Shown here in pieces: positions 15,401-21,939 of a stretch of DNA of 64,000 nucleotides (its first letter is position 1; every line of letters starts with the position of its first letter). The DNA lies in the NCBI GenBank assembly GCA_028829895.1, contig CM054181.1:12863001-12927000 (forward strand), read 5' to 3'. The position numbers were made by a program, and so were the translations under genes. Source of the DNA: Sinotaia quadrata (Eukaryota; Mollusca; Gastropoda; Architaenioglossa; Viviparidae). The notes beneath the pieces were generated by a model. That model had not been told where the DNA came from. It worked only from the letters and a program-made list of their open reading frames with translations, and did not search any database.

Positions 15401-18400
15401 ACACATAATTTATTTAACAGGAATTCGAAGTGAACACACACAAAATTAAAAAAGAATGATAATAATGGTTGTACTTTTATACATTTTAAAATGAAACTCC
15501 ACTCTAAAACTGCTACTCATTTATAAAACATAATTTCCCAGGGTCTTTCTGTGATGATAAAGTCGGTGTGTGGAGCCATAGAGGGTAGCAATTTGGAGTC
15601 GTTGGTGCGACTTGTGAATATCTTAAAAGGAGAAAAGCCTTTTCCAAATGTCTCCTACCTCCATCCTCTCTTCGGCAACCAGGTAAAAATCTTGAGAAAA
15701 TTTTATGACACGTTAATCTGTTCAGTTCTTGAGATATGTTTTCTAGTAACAAACTTGGCATATTAGTAGAAATAAATATTTTATTTTGTATTGCACATTT
15801 CACCATGCATTCTTTTAACTAAGTTAATATGCTTAACAGTCCAACTTTTTAGTTATAATAATCAACAATCGCAGTTTAGTGTATATAGTTCTTAATAATT
15901 TCAGTTTAATGCTATAGTAATGTGCTTTACAGTCCATTTCAGCTATAATTTTTAATTACAGTTTAATGCATATACAGTCAAGTCCGGATATGTCGAGGGC
16001 CTAGGGGTTTGCCAAAAAGTGTCGAGATAACTAAAGATCGAGATTACAGAAAACCAATATGGCGGCAATATATTACAGTACTATAACATGCGCTTGACAT
16101 TTCTTTATGTACATGATGTGCGTTAATGAATGAGAATGTACATGCACGTGTTTGGTGATTTTTTACACAACAGCGTTGCCGCAATTTGTTTGATGACGCG
16201 ATCGGCATGCTATAAAAATGTACATGTACGTGTTTGCTAACAACAAAAGGTTTATGTACACGCGGTAAATATGGTTTCTGTACAAAGTCTAAACTGCTTT
16301 GTTGCTTTTTGCCTTTAACATTCTACTTGAAAACAAATGCTTCAATATTACATATAACGTGCTTGAAATTTCTTTATGTACATGATGTGCGTTAATGAAT
16401 GAGAATGTACAATGTACATGCACGTGTTTGGTGATTTTTTACACAACAGCGTTGCCGCAATTTGTTTGATGACGCGATCGGCATGCTATAAAAAAAACAA
16501 AGAGGGAAGTTGGTCCACCGTCCATTCTCGATACTTGTATGTACTGTACATGTATTCTCCAACATTGCAAACACAAAGATTGCTCACAAAATAAAAAAAA
16601 TCTGTGTGGTGTACGTGTAGTTCGTTTTTTTTTACAAAAAGCTAACCAAGTATCAAAATTAAAGTTGCGAGTCATTTTGTGTGCGTGTGTGTGCGTCTAA
16701 GGTGGAGGGCAGGAGGAAGGGGGGTGTCGAAGCCGCCTCTAAAAAGTACATGTACATAAATCGTACAAGCGGTTACTTCAAAGGTAACTTTAAGAGGTGT
16801 AAGCCAGTTGAAGAGCAACAGTGTGCCTAGTTTGCCCTTTATTGTTAGCGAGATGGCGAAGTGGCATCGGTAACTAAAAGCCGACGAATAACTGATTTTA
16901 AGTGGTGATTCGGGCCCTCTTTTGTGCTAGAGATACATGTACAGTACATTACAAAGAAAGAAACAAACAAACAAACAGACATTGTATTAGTGTTCGGCAA
17001 CATAAAAGAATCGCCATTACTGATAAGAAAATGTTAACAAAGACGGAAGTTGGTCCACCGTCCATTCTCGATACATGTATGTACCGTACATGTATTCTCC
17101 AACATTGCAAACACAAAGATTGCTCACAAAATCAAAAAAATCTGCAGGGTGTCAAAGTTCGTTTTTACAAAAAGCTAACCAGTATCAAAATTAAATTCGC
17201 GAGTCATTTTGTATGTGTGTGTGTGTGTCTGTCTGTCTGTGTGTGTTTGTGTGTGTGTGTTTCACTCACACACATCAAAAGCCCCAATAGACCTTTCATC
17301 ATGATGTTCTCGTCTTGATTTGCTTCTTGCCTCCCGGTGCGTCTAAGGTGGAGGGCAGGAGGAAGGGGGTAAAACAGATCGCACCTATTAGGCGCACACC
17401 CTCAACAGCTCTCCTTCAGTGGGGGGGGGGAGGGGGCCGAAGCCGCCTCTGAAAATATCCTACAAGCGGACAAGCGGTTACTTCAAAAGTGGGCTAACAT
17501 AAGTTCTGAACCAGTTGAAGGGCAACAGTGTGCTTATTTTGCCCGTGGCAAACACCGCGCCCAATTAAGAATACAATGCCCTTCTTAAGTTTAAGCTGCA
17601 GTTTTTAACAAGACATGGTCATTTATTGTTAGTGATTAGTCAGCAGTAGGGTCAAGATAACCAACTTAAGTGGCGATTTTGGCACTCTTTTGTGCCCGAG
17701 ATACTAGGGTTCGGCAACATAAAAGAATCGACGTAACCGATGAGAAAATGCTAAGACAAAGAGGGAATTTGGCGGTTCAACTTCAAAAATGTCGACTTAC
17801 TAGGGTTGGCAAGTTAACCGATGCCGAAATAAGTGGACTCGACTGTATTTTAATAATTACAGTTTAGTGATATGGTAATGCACTTAACAATCATTTCATT
17901 TATAATACTTTAATAATTACAGTTTAGTGTCTGGTAATGCACTTAACCACTCTTTCATTTCGTTTATAAAACTTTAATAATTACAATTTAGTGCATATAA
18001 TTGTCTCACACTTGTTCATAACCTCAACCAATGGGGATGGACTGAAAGTTTCTTTGTTAAAGAAGTACTCTATTCTAATCACTTTGAATTTGAACATAAC
18101 TGGAGTCATAAAGGTGACTGTTAGCTTATGGTAAATTAACTGACTAATAAAGAAAGAATGGACTTAGAATATTGATTGTCTAGCGTTAATTGAACATTGA
18201 TGTGAAGTGATGTAAATGTCAGTGCTCTTTGATTATATTCATATGTTATATATTTGACTGTTGATTTTAAGCGGCGGAAGCTGAAAGCGCCCCCTACATT
18301 AGCAAGGATAAATTTATTGACATTCTTACACATATTGATAACCATATATTAGAAAGACACCTGGGTATATGGGGGCTAGCTAAATATAGATTAAAAGACA

Positions 18401-20147
18401 GATTTGTCTTCTCCTTCAGTAAGAAGTTTTCCACTTATGGAAATGTAAATATTTGTCTTTAATGTTGTGGAAGAGAGAAAACGTTTACAGCGCCCACATA
18501 TCCACCAAGTGAGAGAGACAAATGGTGTCATCTGGAGAATTATTAATAAAATAAATTAAGAGTCTCATCACTTGTAAATCAGTTATGGATGATTAATTGA
18601 TAATAATCATAACCAATAACTAGTGTGTTGTAGGCATCACTTTGAGTATAACACTTTAAAATTACAGTTTAGTGCTGCAGTCCTGTGTGGTCTGATTCAG
18701 CAAGGGGAACAAATCTACCGAGACACCTCCCCTGTTGATATGGATAACCATTTGCACACTGAATGGTGAGGTGGATTTTTTTTCTTATTTATCATTTTCA
18801 AATTAATCTCAGTCTTTAGTTGAACTCATTTAAAAAAATAAATTTGTAAAATTATTCTGTTGCTTTTTTCTTATTGTCACTATTGTACACTAAGACGAAG
18901 ATGTTTATTGAAATGGTATGGCTAAATGCCAGAGAGCTGCCATAGAAATGTAACATTTCATTCCTTTCAGAAGACTTTATTCCCCATGTCACTTTCTACT
19001 ATAGTACTGTAGTTTGACTCATAGTGGTCCTTGTAAACACCTAAATTCTGTATTATCATGTATACATCTTAAGCATTTTACAAAACTTATTGAAAGACAG
19101 TTTACCTCTTAGTCATTGGTCCCTGAGCAACTAACACAAACACCTAAAGACTGTATTATCACATATATATCTTAGGTACTTTACAGTCCTATTGAAAGAA
19201 AGTTTAACTCATAGTTTGTGGTTCCTGAGCAACTAACACAAACACCCAAAGACCTATTATCATATTTACATCTTAGGTACTTTACAAACCTATAGAAAGA
19301 GAGTTTGAGCCATAGTGGTTTCTGAGCATATCACACAACTGAAGACTATTTCATCATATATATATGTATCAGGAGTGCACAAACATTTTAGGCCAGAGGG
19401 CCAAATTTCCAATTAATAGTGGTTGGAGGGCTGCCACAGTAAAAAAAACAGCACAAATAAAGAAATAATGTTTTACATCCGTAATAATGGTAACATCCAA
19501 AAGTCCTCCGGGGGCCGCATAGAGCCCTGTCTCGGGCCACAGTTTGCTTAGGGAGGTCTCTATTTTACCTTAATATTTACCAGGTGCATATTTAACATGT
19601 CCTCCCTGTCTTCTCTTTTTCTAGTCCATACCTTATGCTATTTGGTACTAAAGGGAGATTACTCTTACTAAGGACATGCTACACAGAATTGGAGTTGGGG
19701 TGGGTGGGGCAGGGACGACTCAAGTCCTGGCCTGTATTTTACCAAAAGTATGTCTATCTGCAAAATGTTTAGGAAAACCCATATTACTTAGAAAAATGCC
19801 TTTTATTCATGTATATATTAAATAATGTTAACATTTATTTAATTTTTCAGTCATTGAAATGATTCCTTCAGAAAATTGGTGATGTTTAATTATTTCGATC
19901 TACTGATTACATTACTGATTAATTATTTTGATCCCATATTACTTTCAGGGTCAAGTTTGTTGAAGAATTTGGTGAAACTTTGGAAAATGAGCCTTTGAAT
20001 GATTTAGCTTTCCCAGCAGTGTCTATGCCACTGGTTCAGCCCCACCTCACACGTCTCCTTAATACACAGTTGTTAATGCAGTTGGAAGATAAAGTGCAGC
20101 GTCTTACAACTTTACCAGCTATCAATAACATTAAGTCAGAGTCTTGA
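312..20147 (+). CDS. PATL1: PAT1 homolog 1 (mRNA decay factor), 12 exons, 5' end outside window
   Basis: Spliced gene, joined from exons 312-476, 1997-2090, 4520-4651, 5399-5639, 7400-7523, 8454-8617, 10475-10542, 13992-14139, 14762-14836, 15542-15682, 18668-18765 and 19949-20147. All junctions are GT-AG, phases agree throughout, and the 1649 nt give about 548 residues plus TGA. The Pat1-family signature is in the fourth visible exon ([20 protein letters not shown], then NPYLDDYYY). It is followed by [10 protein letters not shown], a conserved LLLD block, and [16 protein letters not shown], which matches the IRKGKR..ARILPF block of animal PATL1. The C-terminal helical repeat region follows. 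In known animals PATL1 is a cytoplasmic P-body scaffold that bridges the DDX6 helicase, the LSM1-7 ring and the decapping enzyme. The N-terminal DDX6-binding part and start codon are to the left of the window. Introns reach about 3.4 kb and are rich in repeats. Identification is from recalled family motifs and not from a search. Confidence 0.93.
1598..1925. repeat. Minisatellite, ~45-bp unit, about 7 copies
   Basis: Tandem units starting GAGAATGGGGTTACTTTTA and ending AAGTACAATTGTTAGTA, in the intron before the exon at 1997. Copies are near-identical in the middle and more diverged at both ends. Confidence 0.9.
1997..2090 (+). CDS. PATL1: PATL1 exon (disordered linker)
   Basis: Runs from acceptor ATCATCCAG to donor TCAAG|GTAATT. 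It starts with 2 nt, matching the phase-1 end of the previous exon, and ends in phase 2, matching the next. It encodes a Pro/Gly/Ser-rich segment (around [16 protein letters not shown]). The polypyrimidine tract is weak, so the acceptor is the less certain edge; an in-frame TGA upstream rules out a much earlier start. Confidence 0.7.
2210..2840. repeat. Minisatellite, ~60-bp unit, about 10 copies
   Basis: Units contain AGATACTTTGTAAACATATG and AAGTGTGTTGGTTTGTTTGT. Two variants alternate in blocks (TTATATAAGTGTG versus CATGTAAGTG), which indicates higher-order duplication. Lies in a PATL1 intron. Confidence 0.92.
4520..4651 (+). CDS. PATL1: PATL1 exon (linker)
   Basis: Acceptor TTGTTGTCTCAG, donor CAACA|GTAAGT, entering and leaving in phase 2. 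Encodes [18 protein letters not shown] and a polar stretch ending TTIQ. About 85 bases past the donor, the first ~35 intron bases (GTAAGTTTAACTA...) recur once at about 4735-4770. Confidence 0.8.
4810..4885 (-). repeat. Short fragment of interspersed repeat family A
   Basis: The stretch with GGGAAGACAAGGAGAAGACAA followed by ATCCATCTTTAATCT and AGCGAGCCCCCA resembles, in the same orientation, the copy at 12250-12320. It is a truncated fragment only. Confidence 0.55.
5399..5639 (+). CDS. PATL1: PATL1 exon with Pat1 signature motif
   Basis: Starts after TTTGCAAACAG and ends ACT|GTGAGT. It carries a His/Gln/Pro-rich run followed by the Pat1 hallmark [20 protein letters not shown] and NPYLDDYYY, the most diagnostic block in the gene. 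Human PATL1 has a closely similar MTQREKDWV.KIQ..QL..DPYLDDFYY stretch (recalled). Exon length is 241 nt, from a 1-nt split codon to phase 0. Confidence 0.93.
5640..6165. repeat. Degenerate tandem copies of an exon 3' edge plus donor
   Basis: The end of the preceding exon and its donor (GATTACTATTACACT|GTGAGTAACTCAAA) recur in decayed form at about 5675-5710, 5708-5752 and 6105-6160 (for example TGATTGCTTTTACAATGTGAGTAACTGTAATATG). By-eye alignment. Confidence 0.55.
7080..7330. repeat. Minisatellite, ~45-50 bp unit, about 5-6 copies
   Basis: Units contain TTTGCTCCAAGAGAGTTGTGACTTTA and ACATATACTA. Located 70 bases before the exon at 7400. A faint resemblance to that exon's start (TATTATATGCTGCATAAGAAA...AGTTGTAATG) is possible but not secure. 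Confidence 0.85.
7400..7523 (+). CDS. PATL1: PATL1 exon
   Basis: Acceptor TTTTGTCAAAG, donor CCCCAG|GTATTT. Continues directly from DDYYY with [16 protein letters not shown], then [11 protein letters not shown] and AYTPG, which aligns with the KL.TPQ.AK.E..Y.P block of animal PATL1. Phase 0 to 1. Confidence 0.88.
7645..7745. repeat. Two-copy tandem duplication (~60 bp)
   Basis: GAATATCTTAGGCAGGATA followed by CAAGAGG(A/G)AGGCA occurs twice in the intron after the exon at 7400. Confidence 0.8.
8454..8617 (+). CDS. PATL1: PATL1 exon
   Basis: Acceptor CCGTATATTTTAG, donor GAAAAG|GTAAAA, phase 1 to 0. Encodes [20 protein letters not shown] followed by a Ser/Lys-rich stretch and [14 protein letters not shown]. 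The FEGSLGKLT..SV.NPR.MID motif is typical of vertebrate PATL1. Confidence 0.92.
9258..9385. repeat. Two-copy tandem duplication (~60 bp)
   Basis: TTAAATGTTTAAGTATTA followed by ATCTTTAGGGTTTTTTC and ACAGATRCATAAA occurs twice, in a PATL1 intron. Confidence 0.85.
10475..10542 (+). CDS. PATL1: PATL1 exon (LLLD block)
   Basis: Acceptor TTTTATAG, donor GAGTAG|GTAATT. Encodes [20 protein letters not shown], matching YSLLLDVEDYERRYLLSLEEE of vertebrate PATL1. Ends in phase 2. Confidence 0.9.
11440..11925. repeat. Composite minisatellite, ~57-bp units
   Basis: Two adjoining arrays share ATCATCATAAAACT(T/G)GTG. The left has ~55-bp units with GGGTTTGGGTTAACTTTTGA; the right has ~60-bp units with AAAGGATGAAGTGATATGAC and ACTGTAATGCC, about six copies. 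The long open stretches across it come from repeat periodicity and are not a gene. Confidence 0.9.
12060..13615 (-). mobile_element. Interspersed repeat family A, near full-length copy (~1.55 kb)
   Basis: Reverse-complement match to the copy at 60430-62035 at both ends. On the reverse strand it begins around TTGTTAAATTGTCAAAGTGACC and ends around CCAATAACTAAGGTGGTG. Diagnostic blocks include GATTGCATCAGCA, CATTGGATGA, GGAAAACTTCTTACC and CTCTCACTTGGCAGATA. Related pieces lie at 4810, 18000, 45160 and 48965. I see no transposase or polymerase coding, so it is a non-autonomous element or decayed copy of unknown class. It sits inside a PATL1 intron, antisense to the gene. Confidence 0.75.
13615..13990. 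repeat. Tandem decoy copies of the downstream exon's acceptor edge
   Basis: Units of roughly 75 bp contain TATAGGTTA(C/T)C(C/A)TTGTTAATA, AGCATGCA, and TTTTACTTAT. They parallel the true acceptor and start of the exon at 13992 (AATAGGTTACCATTGTTAATAGAGCATGCA ... TATTTTACTT, split here for length). About five copies, increasingly diverged away from the exon. Confidence 0.85.
13992..14139 (+). CDS. PATL1: PATL1 exon (IRKGR block)
   Basis: Acceptor TTTTTTTAATAG, donor AACAAG|GTAGGT. One base completes the preceding Arg codon. Encodes [18 protein letters not shown] then [18 protein letters not shown], the conserved basic block of the Pat1 C-terminal domain. The acceptor and first ~60 bases of this exon are repeated in decayed form several times upstream (13610-13990) and again downstream. 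Confidence 0.92.
14170..14330. repeat. Further copies of the same exon-edge unit downstream of the exon
   Basis: After the exon's donor the unit recurs as TTTTACTTATATTATTTTTT, then ACAGGTTGTCCTTCCAAGCATGCAT and GTAAACATTTTACTTA. This is nearly the same version as the copy at 13660-13745, so a block spanning the array was duplicated across the exon. Confidence 0.8.
14490..14760. repeat. Tandem decoy copies of the exon edge at 14762
   Basis: Two ~100-bp units carry GATCAAGTACCTGTCTGTA / GATCATGTACCTCTCTGTTT followed by TTCATTATCTGTCAGTTG / TTCCGTTATCTGTCAATTG. They resemble the true exon start AATCAAGCTCACGTACCTCTG ... ATTTCATCACCTGTACAACTTG. Confidence 0.75.
14762..14836 (+). CDS. PATL1: PATL1 exon
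   Basis: Acceptor CCTTGCTCAG, donor GATGAG|GTAATG, 75 nt, phase 0-0. Encodes [20 protein letters not shown] and DTPDE, which fits the helical-repeat region (vertebrate ...LPFLIKKDAQDE). Two decayed copies of its start lie at about 14509-14645. Confidence 0.9.
15542..15682 (+). CDS. PATL1: PATL1 exon
   Basis: Acceptor CATAATTTCCCAG, donor AACCAG|GTAAAA, 47 codons, phase 0-0. Encodes [20 protein letters not shown] then [11 protein letters not shown] and HPLFGNQ, part of the C-terminal alpha-helical repeats. GC content is higher than in the flanking intron. Confidence 0.9.
15845..15972. repeat. Tandem decoy acceptor copies, left of the pogo-like element
   Basis: Units of ~65 bp end in TTAATTACAGTTTA(A/G)TG. 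They match the true acceptor and exon start at 18668 (AAAATTACAG|TTTAGTGC). The array is interrupted by the element at 15975-17845. Confidence 0.8.
15975..17845. mobile_element. Pogo/Tc1-like non-autonomous DNA transposon with internal duplications
   Basis: Flanked by TA on both sides (15973-15974 and 17846-17847). Terminal inverted repeats start CAGTCAAGTCCGGATATGTCG on the left and, as reverse complement, CAGTCGAGTCCACTTATTTCG on the right. The TA target plus CAGTC(R)AGTCC ends are typical of pogo/Tigger-like elements (family knowledge). The interior is more GC-rich than its surroundings and largely built of two duplications: a ~135-bp unit at 16091-16220 and 16359-16495, and a larger ~600-bp unit starting near 16505 and again near 17042 (shared GTTGGTCCACCGTCCATTCT). 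No transposase is visible. It is inserted in a PATL1 intron. Confidence 0.8.
17848..18000. repeat. Tandem decoy acceptor copies, right of the pogo-like element
   Basis: Three ~65-bp units of TTTAATAATTACAGTTTAGTG followed by a GGTAATGCACTTAAC core. They continue the array broken by the transposon and repeat the acceptor used at 18667/18668. Confidence 0.85.
18000..18635 (+). mobile_element. Interspersed repeat family A, copy truncated on the left
   Basis: Shares CCAATGGGGATGGACTGAAAG, GGGGGCTAGCTAAATATAG, AGATTTGTCTTCTCCTTCAG, TAAGAAGTTTTCCACTTATG and AAGTGAGAGAGACAA with the copies at 61690-61970 (same strand) and 12060-13615 (opposite strand). It includes an internal deletion relative to those. 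It lies immediately before the exon at 18668. Confidence 0.75.
18668..18765 (+). CDS. PATL1: PATL1 exon
   Basis: Acceptor TTAAAATTACAG, donor GAATG|GTGAGG. Encodes [19 protein letters not shown] and a segment ending HLHTE, with the final Trp codon split across the junction. Aligns with the FGLSLLLILLSRGEDL...QW region of vertebrate PATL1. Copies of the acceptor plus TTTAGTG occur upstream on both sides of the pogo-like element. Confidence 0.9.
19030..19335. repeat. Minisatellite, ~100-bp unit, three copies
   Basis: Each unit has GAGCAACTAACACAAACACC, then TATTATCA, ATCTTAGGTACTTTACA and GAAAGA(A/G)AGTTT(A/G)A. Lies in the last PATL1 intron. Confidence 0.8.
19371..19553. mobile_element. hAT-like MITE (~180 bp)
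   Basis: Left end CAGGAGTGCACAAACATTTT then AGGCCAGAGGGCCAAATTTCC. The right end carries GGGCCGCATAGAGCCCTGTC and GGGCCACAGTTTGCTTAGGG. GGCCACAGTTTGC is the inverted counterpart of GCACAAAC..GGCC at the left. The CAGGNGTGCACAAAC..GGGCCGCAT layout is common in short non-autonomous hAT elements. Right boundary is approximate and no clean target duplication was found. Confidence 0.6.
19949..20147 (+). CDS. PATL1: PATL1 terminal coding exon
   Basis: Acceptor TTACTTTCAG. The first base completes TGG (Trp). The exon encodes [20 protein letters not shown], then a C-terminal helix ([20 protein letters not shown]) and ends KSES followed by TGA. Matches the PATL1 C terminus, where LV..F..YVDRQKLNLLETKLQL precedes the stop. 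Confidence 0.9.
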
Positions 20148-20194
20148 CTCTGCATTTCTCGAAGTTTCACTAGAACACCTTGTAACTTATAGCA

Positions 20195-20410
20195 ATTTGA
20201 TCTTGCATAAGCAACAGGAAACAGACGTTTGACCCCTTTCTGCCATGAGCAACAGGAAACATGAGTTTTGATCCCTATTAGCCACGAGCAACAAAAGTTT
20301 TAAGTCTTGATTCGGCATTACTGTGAATTTATACTTGTACAGTGCAAATCCAAAGAGTTACCTCCCATGAGCAACAGGAATTTGGAGTTATTGCCATGAG
20401 CAACAGCATT
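20195..20410. repeat. Degenerate minisatellite in the 3' UTR
   Basis: Repeated (A/G)AGCAACAGGAA(A/T) cores spaced about 60-65 bp apart, four to five copies, directly after the PATL1 stop. Confidence 0.75.
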
Positions 20411-20579
20411 TCAGTCATGAACTCAGTGTTTATACAGGCTTCACTTCTTCGCAGTTTAGCCCTAATCAATTAAAGTTGCATTTCTGCCAGTTTAGTATCT
20501 TGTCTGTCTTAGAACACTTGCTACACAACTAGTTATTTACTAAACAGGGAAATTTGCATCAGCCATTATTTTTTACCTA

Positions 20580-20885
20580 TTTTTTTTATAGGTATAAAGC
20601 CAACAAAATATTTATGATATAAAATCCAACAAAACCTTTTGGTGTAAAAACCAGCAGTACACTTATGGTGTAAAACCCAACAAAACCTTTATGGTGTAAA
20701 AACCAGCAGTAAACTTATGGTGTAAAACCCAACAAAATATTTCCAGTATAAAATCCTACAAAATTTTATGGTGTAAGATCCAACAAAATACTTATGGTGC
20801 AAAACTCAACAAATTATTTATGGTGTAAGGTCCAACAAAATATTTATAGTGAAAAACTCAACAAAATATTTCTGAGTTAAAATAA
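20580..20885. repeat. Minisatellite, alternating ~25/50-bp units
   Basis: About ten copies of TATGGTGTAAAACCCAACAAA with variants CCAGCAGTA. Probably transcribed within the PATL1 3' UTR. Confidence 0.88.
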
Positions 20886-21250
20886 TTAGAGTGTTCTCTG
20901 CTTCTTGAAACGTCGCCAGAATATCTTGAGATAAAGTTCTTTTGCAGTTAGGAACAGTATCAGTGCACATTACATTTGGGGTTTCTTGAGTTGTACAAAT
21001 TATTGTCAGGAAGGCGTTTCTTGTATCATCATATTTGTTGACCTTGGATCTTGCTGTTTGTATGTTAAGTGTACTTTTTCATATTTGTTGGCTTCCCATC
21101 TTTTTTGTGTGTTTCTTATTTGTAGGCCTCCGTTATGTTAGACTTGTACATTTTCTTAGTTTTGTTGTGTTTTTTCTCCTTTCTTTGAGGGCTCTTTTTA
21201 ATAAATCTGACAATTGTTCTTAATTAAAGATAATAAATGATTCATAATTG

Positions 21251-21725
21251 CACAATAATGTGATTCCTAATGCAGGCATTTACATTTAGAAAACCCTTTA
21301 TGTTGCCTACCACACAGTTACTGATTTTCAATTAACTGTCAGACTCACTGGACATAACTTTGGAAGAATTATATATATATATAATCCCAAAATATACCCC
21401 AAAATCAAATGGAAGAAAAACCCATATTGAACTCTTTGCTACTCTTAATAATAAATCAAGTTTAATATTCATCCATTCCTGCAAGACAAACACAACCGAC
21501 AGTAGGTAGTTATGTTTGTTTTCACAAAACCTTAGATGGTAAAATGCATCTATGTTTGTCTTGTTATTGCTTATATTTCTCTATAAATTTACATGTTCTA
21601 AAGAAATTATTTGAATGAGAATTTCTATTTTAACAGTAATTAAGATTATCTATAGCATAACATTTAAATAGCATCTAAGAAAGTATTTACGCTAGGATTT
21701 TACTACTTCTTACATGAAATATTGT
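21251..21725. other. Intergenic, nothing recognised
   Basis: AT-rich sequence with a short (AT)n run near 21370. No coding or structured signal seen. Confidence 0.6.
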
Positions 21726-21727
21726 TT

Positions 21728-21935
21728 CTAAGAGTTTGCCAGTCCAGAGCTTTGTCTTTGCCTGCCAAGTCCCTGACATTGTCTCTGCCTACCAAGTCCA
21801 GAGCATTGTCTTTGCCTGCAAAGCCCAGAGCAGCATCCTTTTCTTTGCTTGTTGGACCCAGAACAGTATCTTTTTCTTTGCCTGCGCAGTCCAAAGCAGT
21901 CTTTTATTCTTTGCCTGCATAGTCCAGAGTAGTAT
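21728..21935. repeat. Minisatellite, ~30-36 bp unit, about 7 copies
   Basis: Units of TTTGCCTGCCAAGTCCAGAG with spacers of CATTGTC or CAGTATCTTTTTC. Periodicity produces open frames on both strands (repetitive peptides such as KDKALD..GKD on the minus strand). This is repeat-driven and not evidence of a gene. Confidence 0.85.
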
Positions 21936-21939
21936 TTAT

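Larger units (their letters stand above)
20148..21250 (+). other. PATL1: Probable PATL1 3' UTR and gene end
   Basis: Follows the TGA. Two AATAAA hexamers at 21200-21205 and 21232-21237 are the best polyadenylation candidates. The stretch contains two minisatellites (about 20195-20410 with GAGCAACAGGAAA cores; 20590-20880 with GGTGTAAAACCCAACAAAA cores), so the true 3' UTR could end earlier. Confidence 0.5.

Noticed and set aside
16902..17318. 138-codon plus-strand frame inside the pogo-like element
   Set aside because: Considered as a transposase remnant, but no helix-turn-helix or DDE-like motif is present and it runs into a TG microsatellite.
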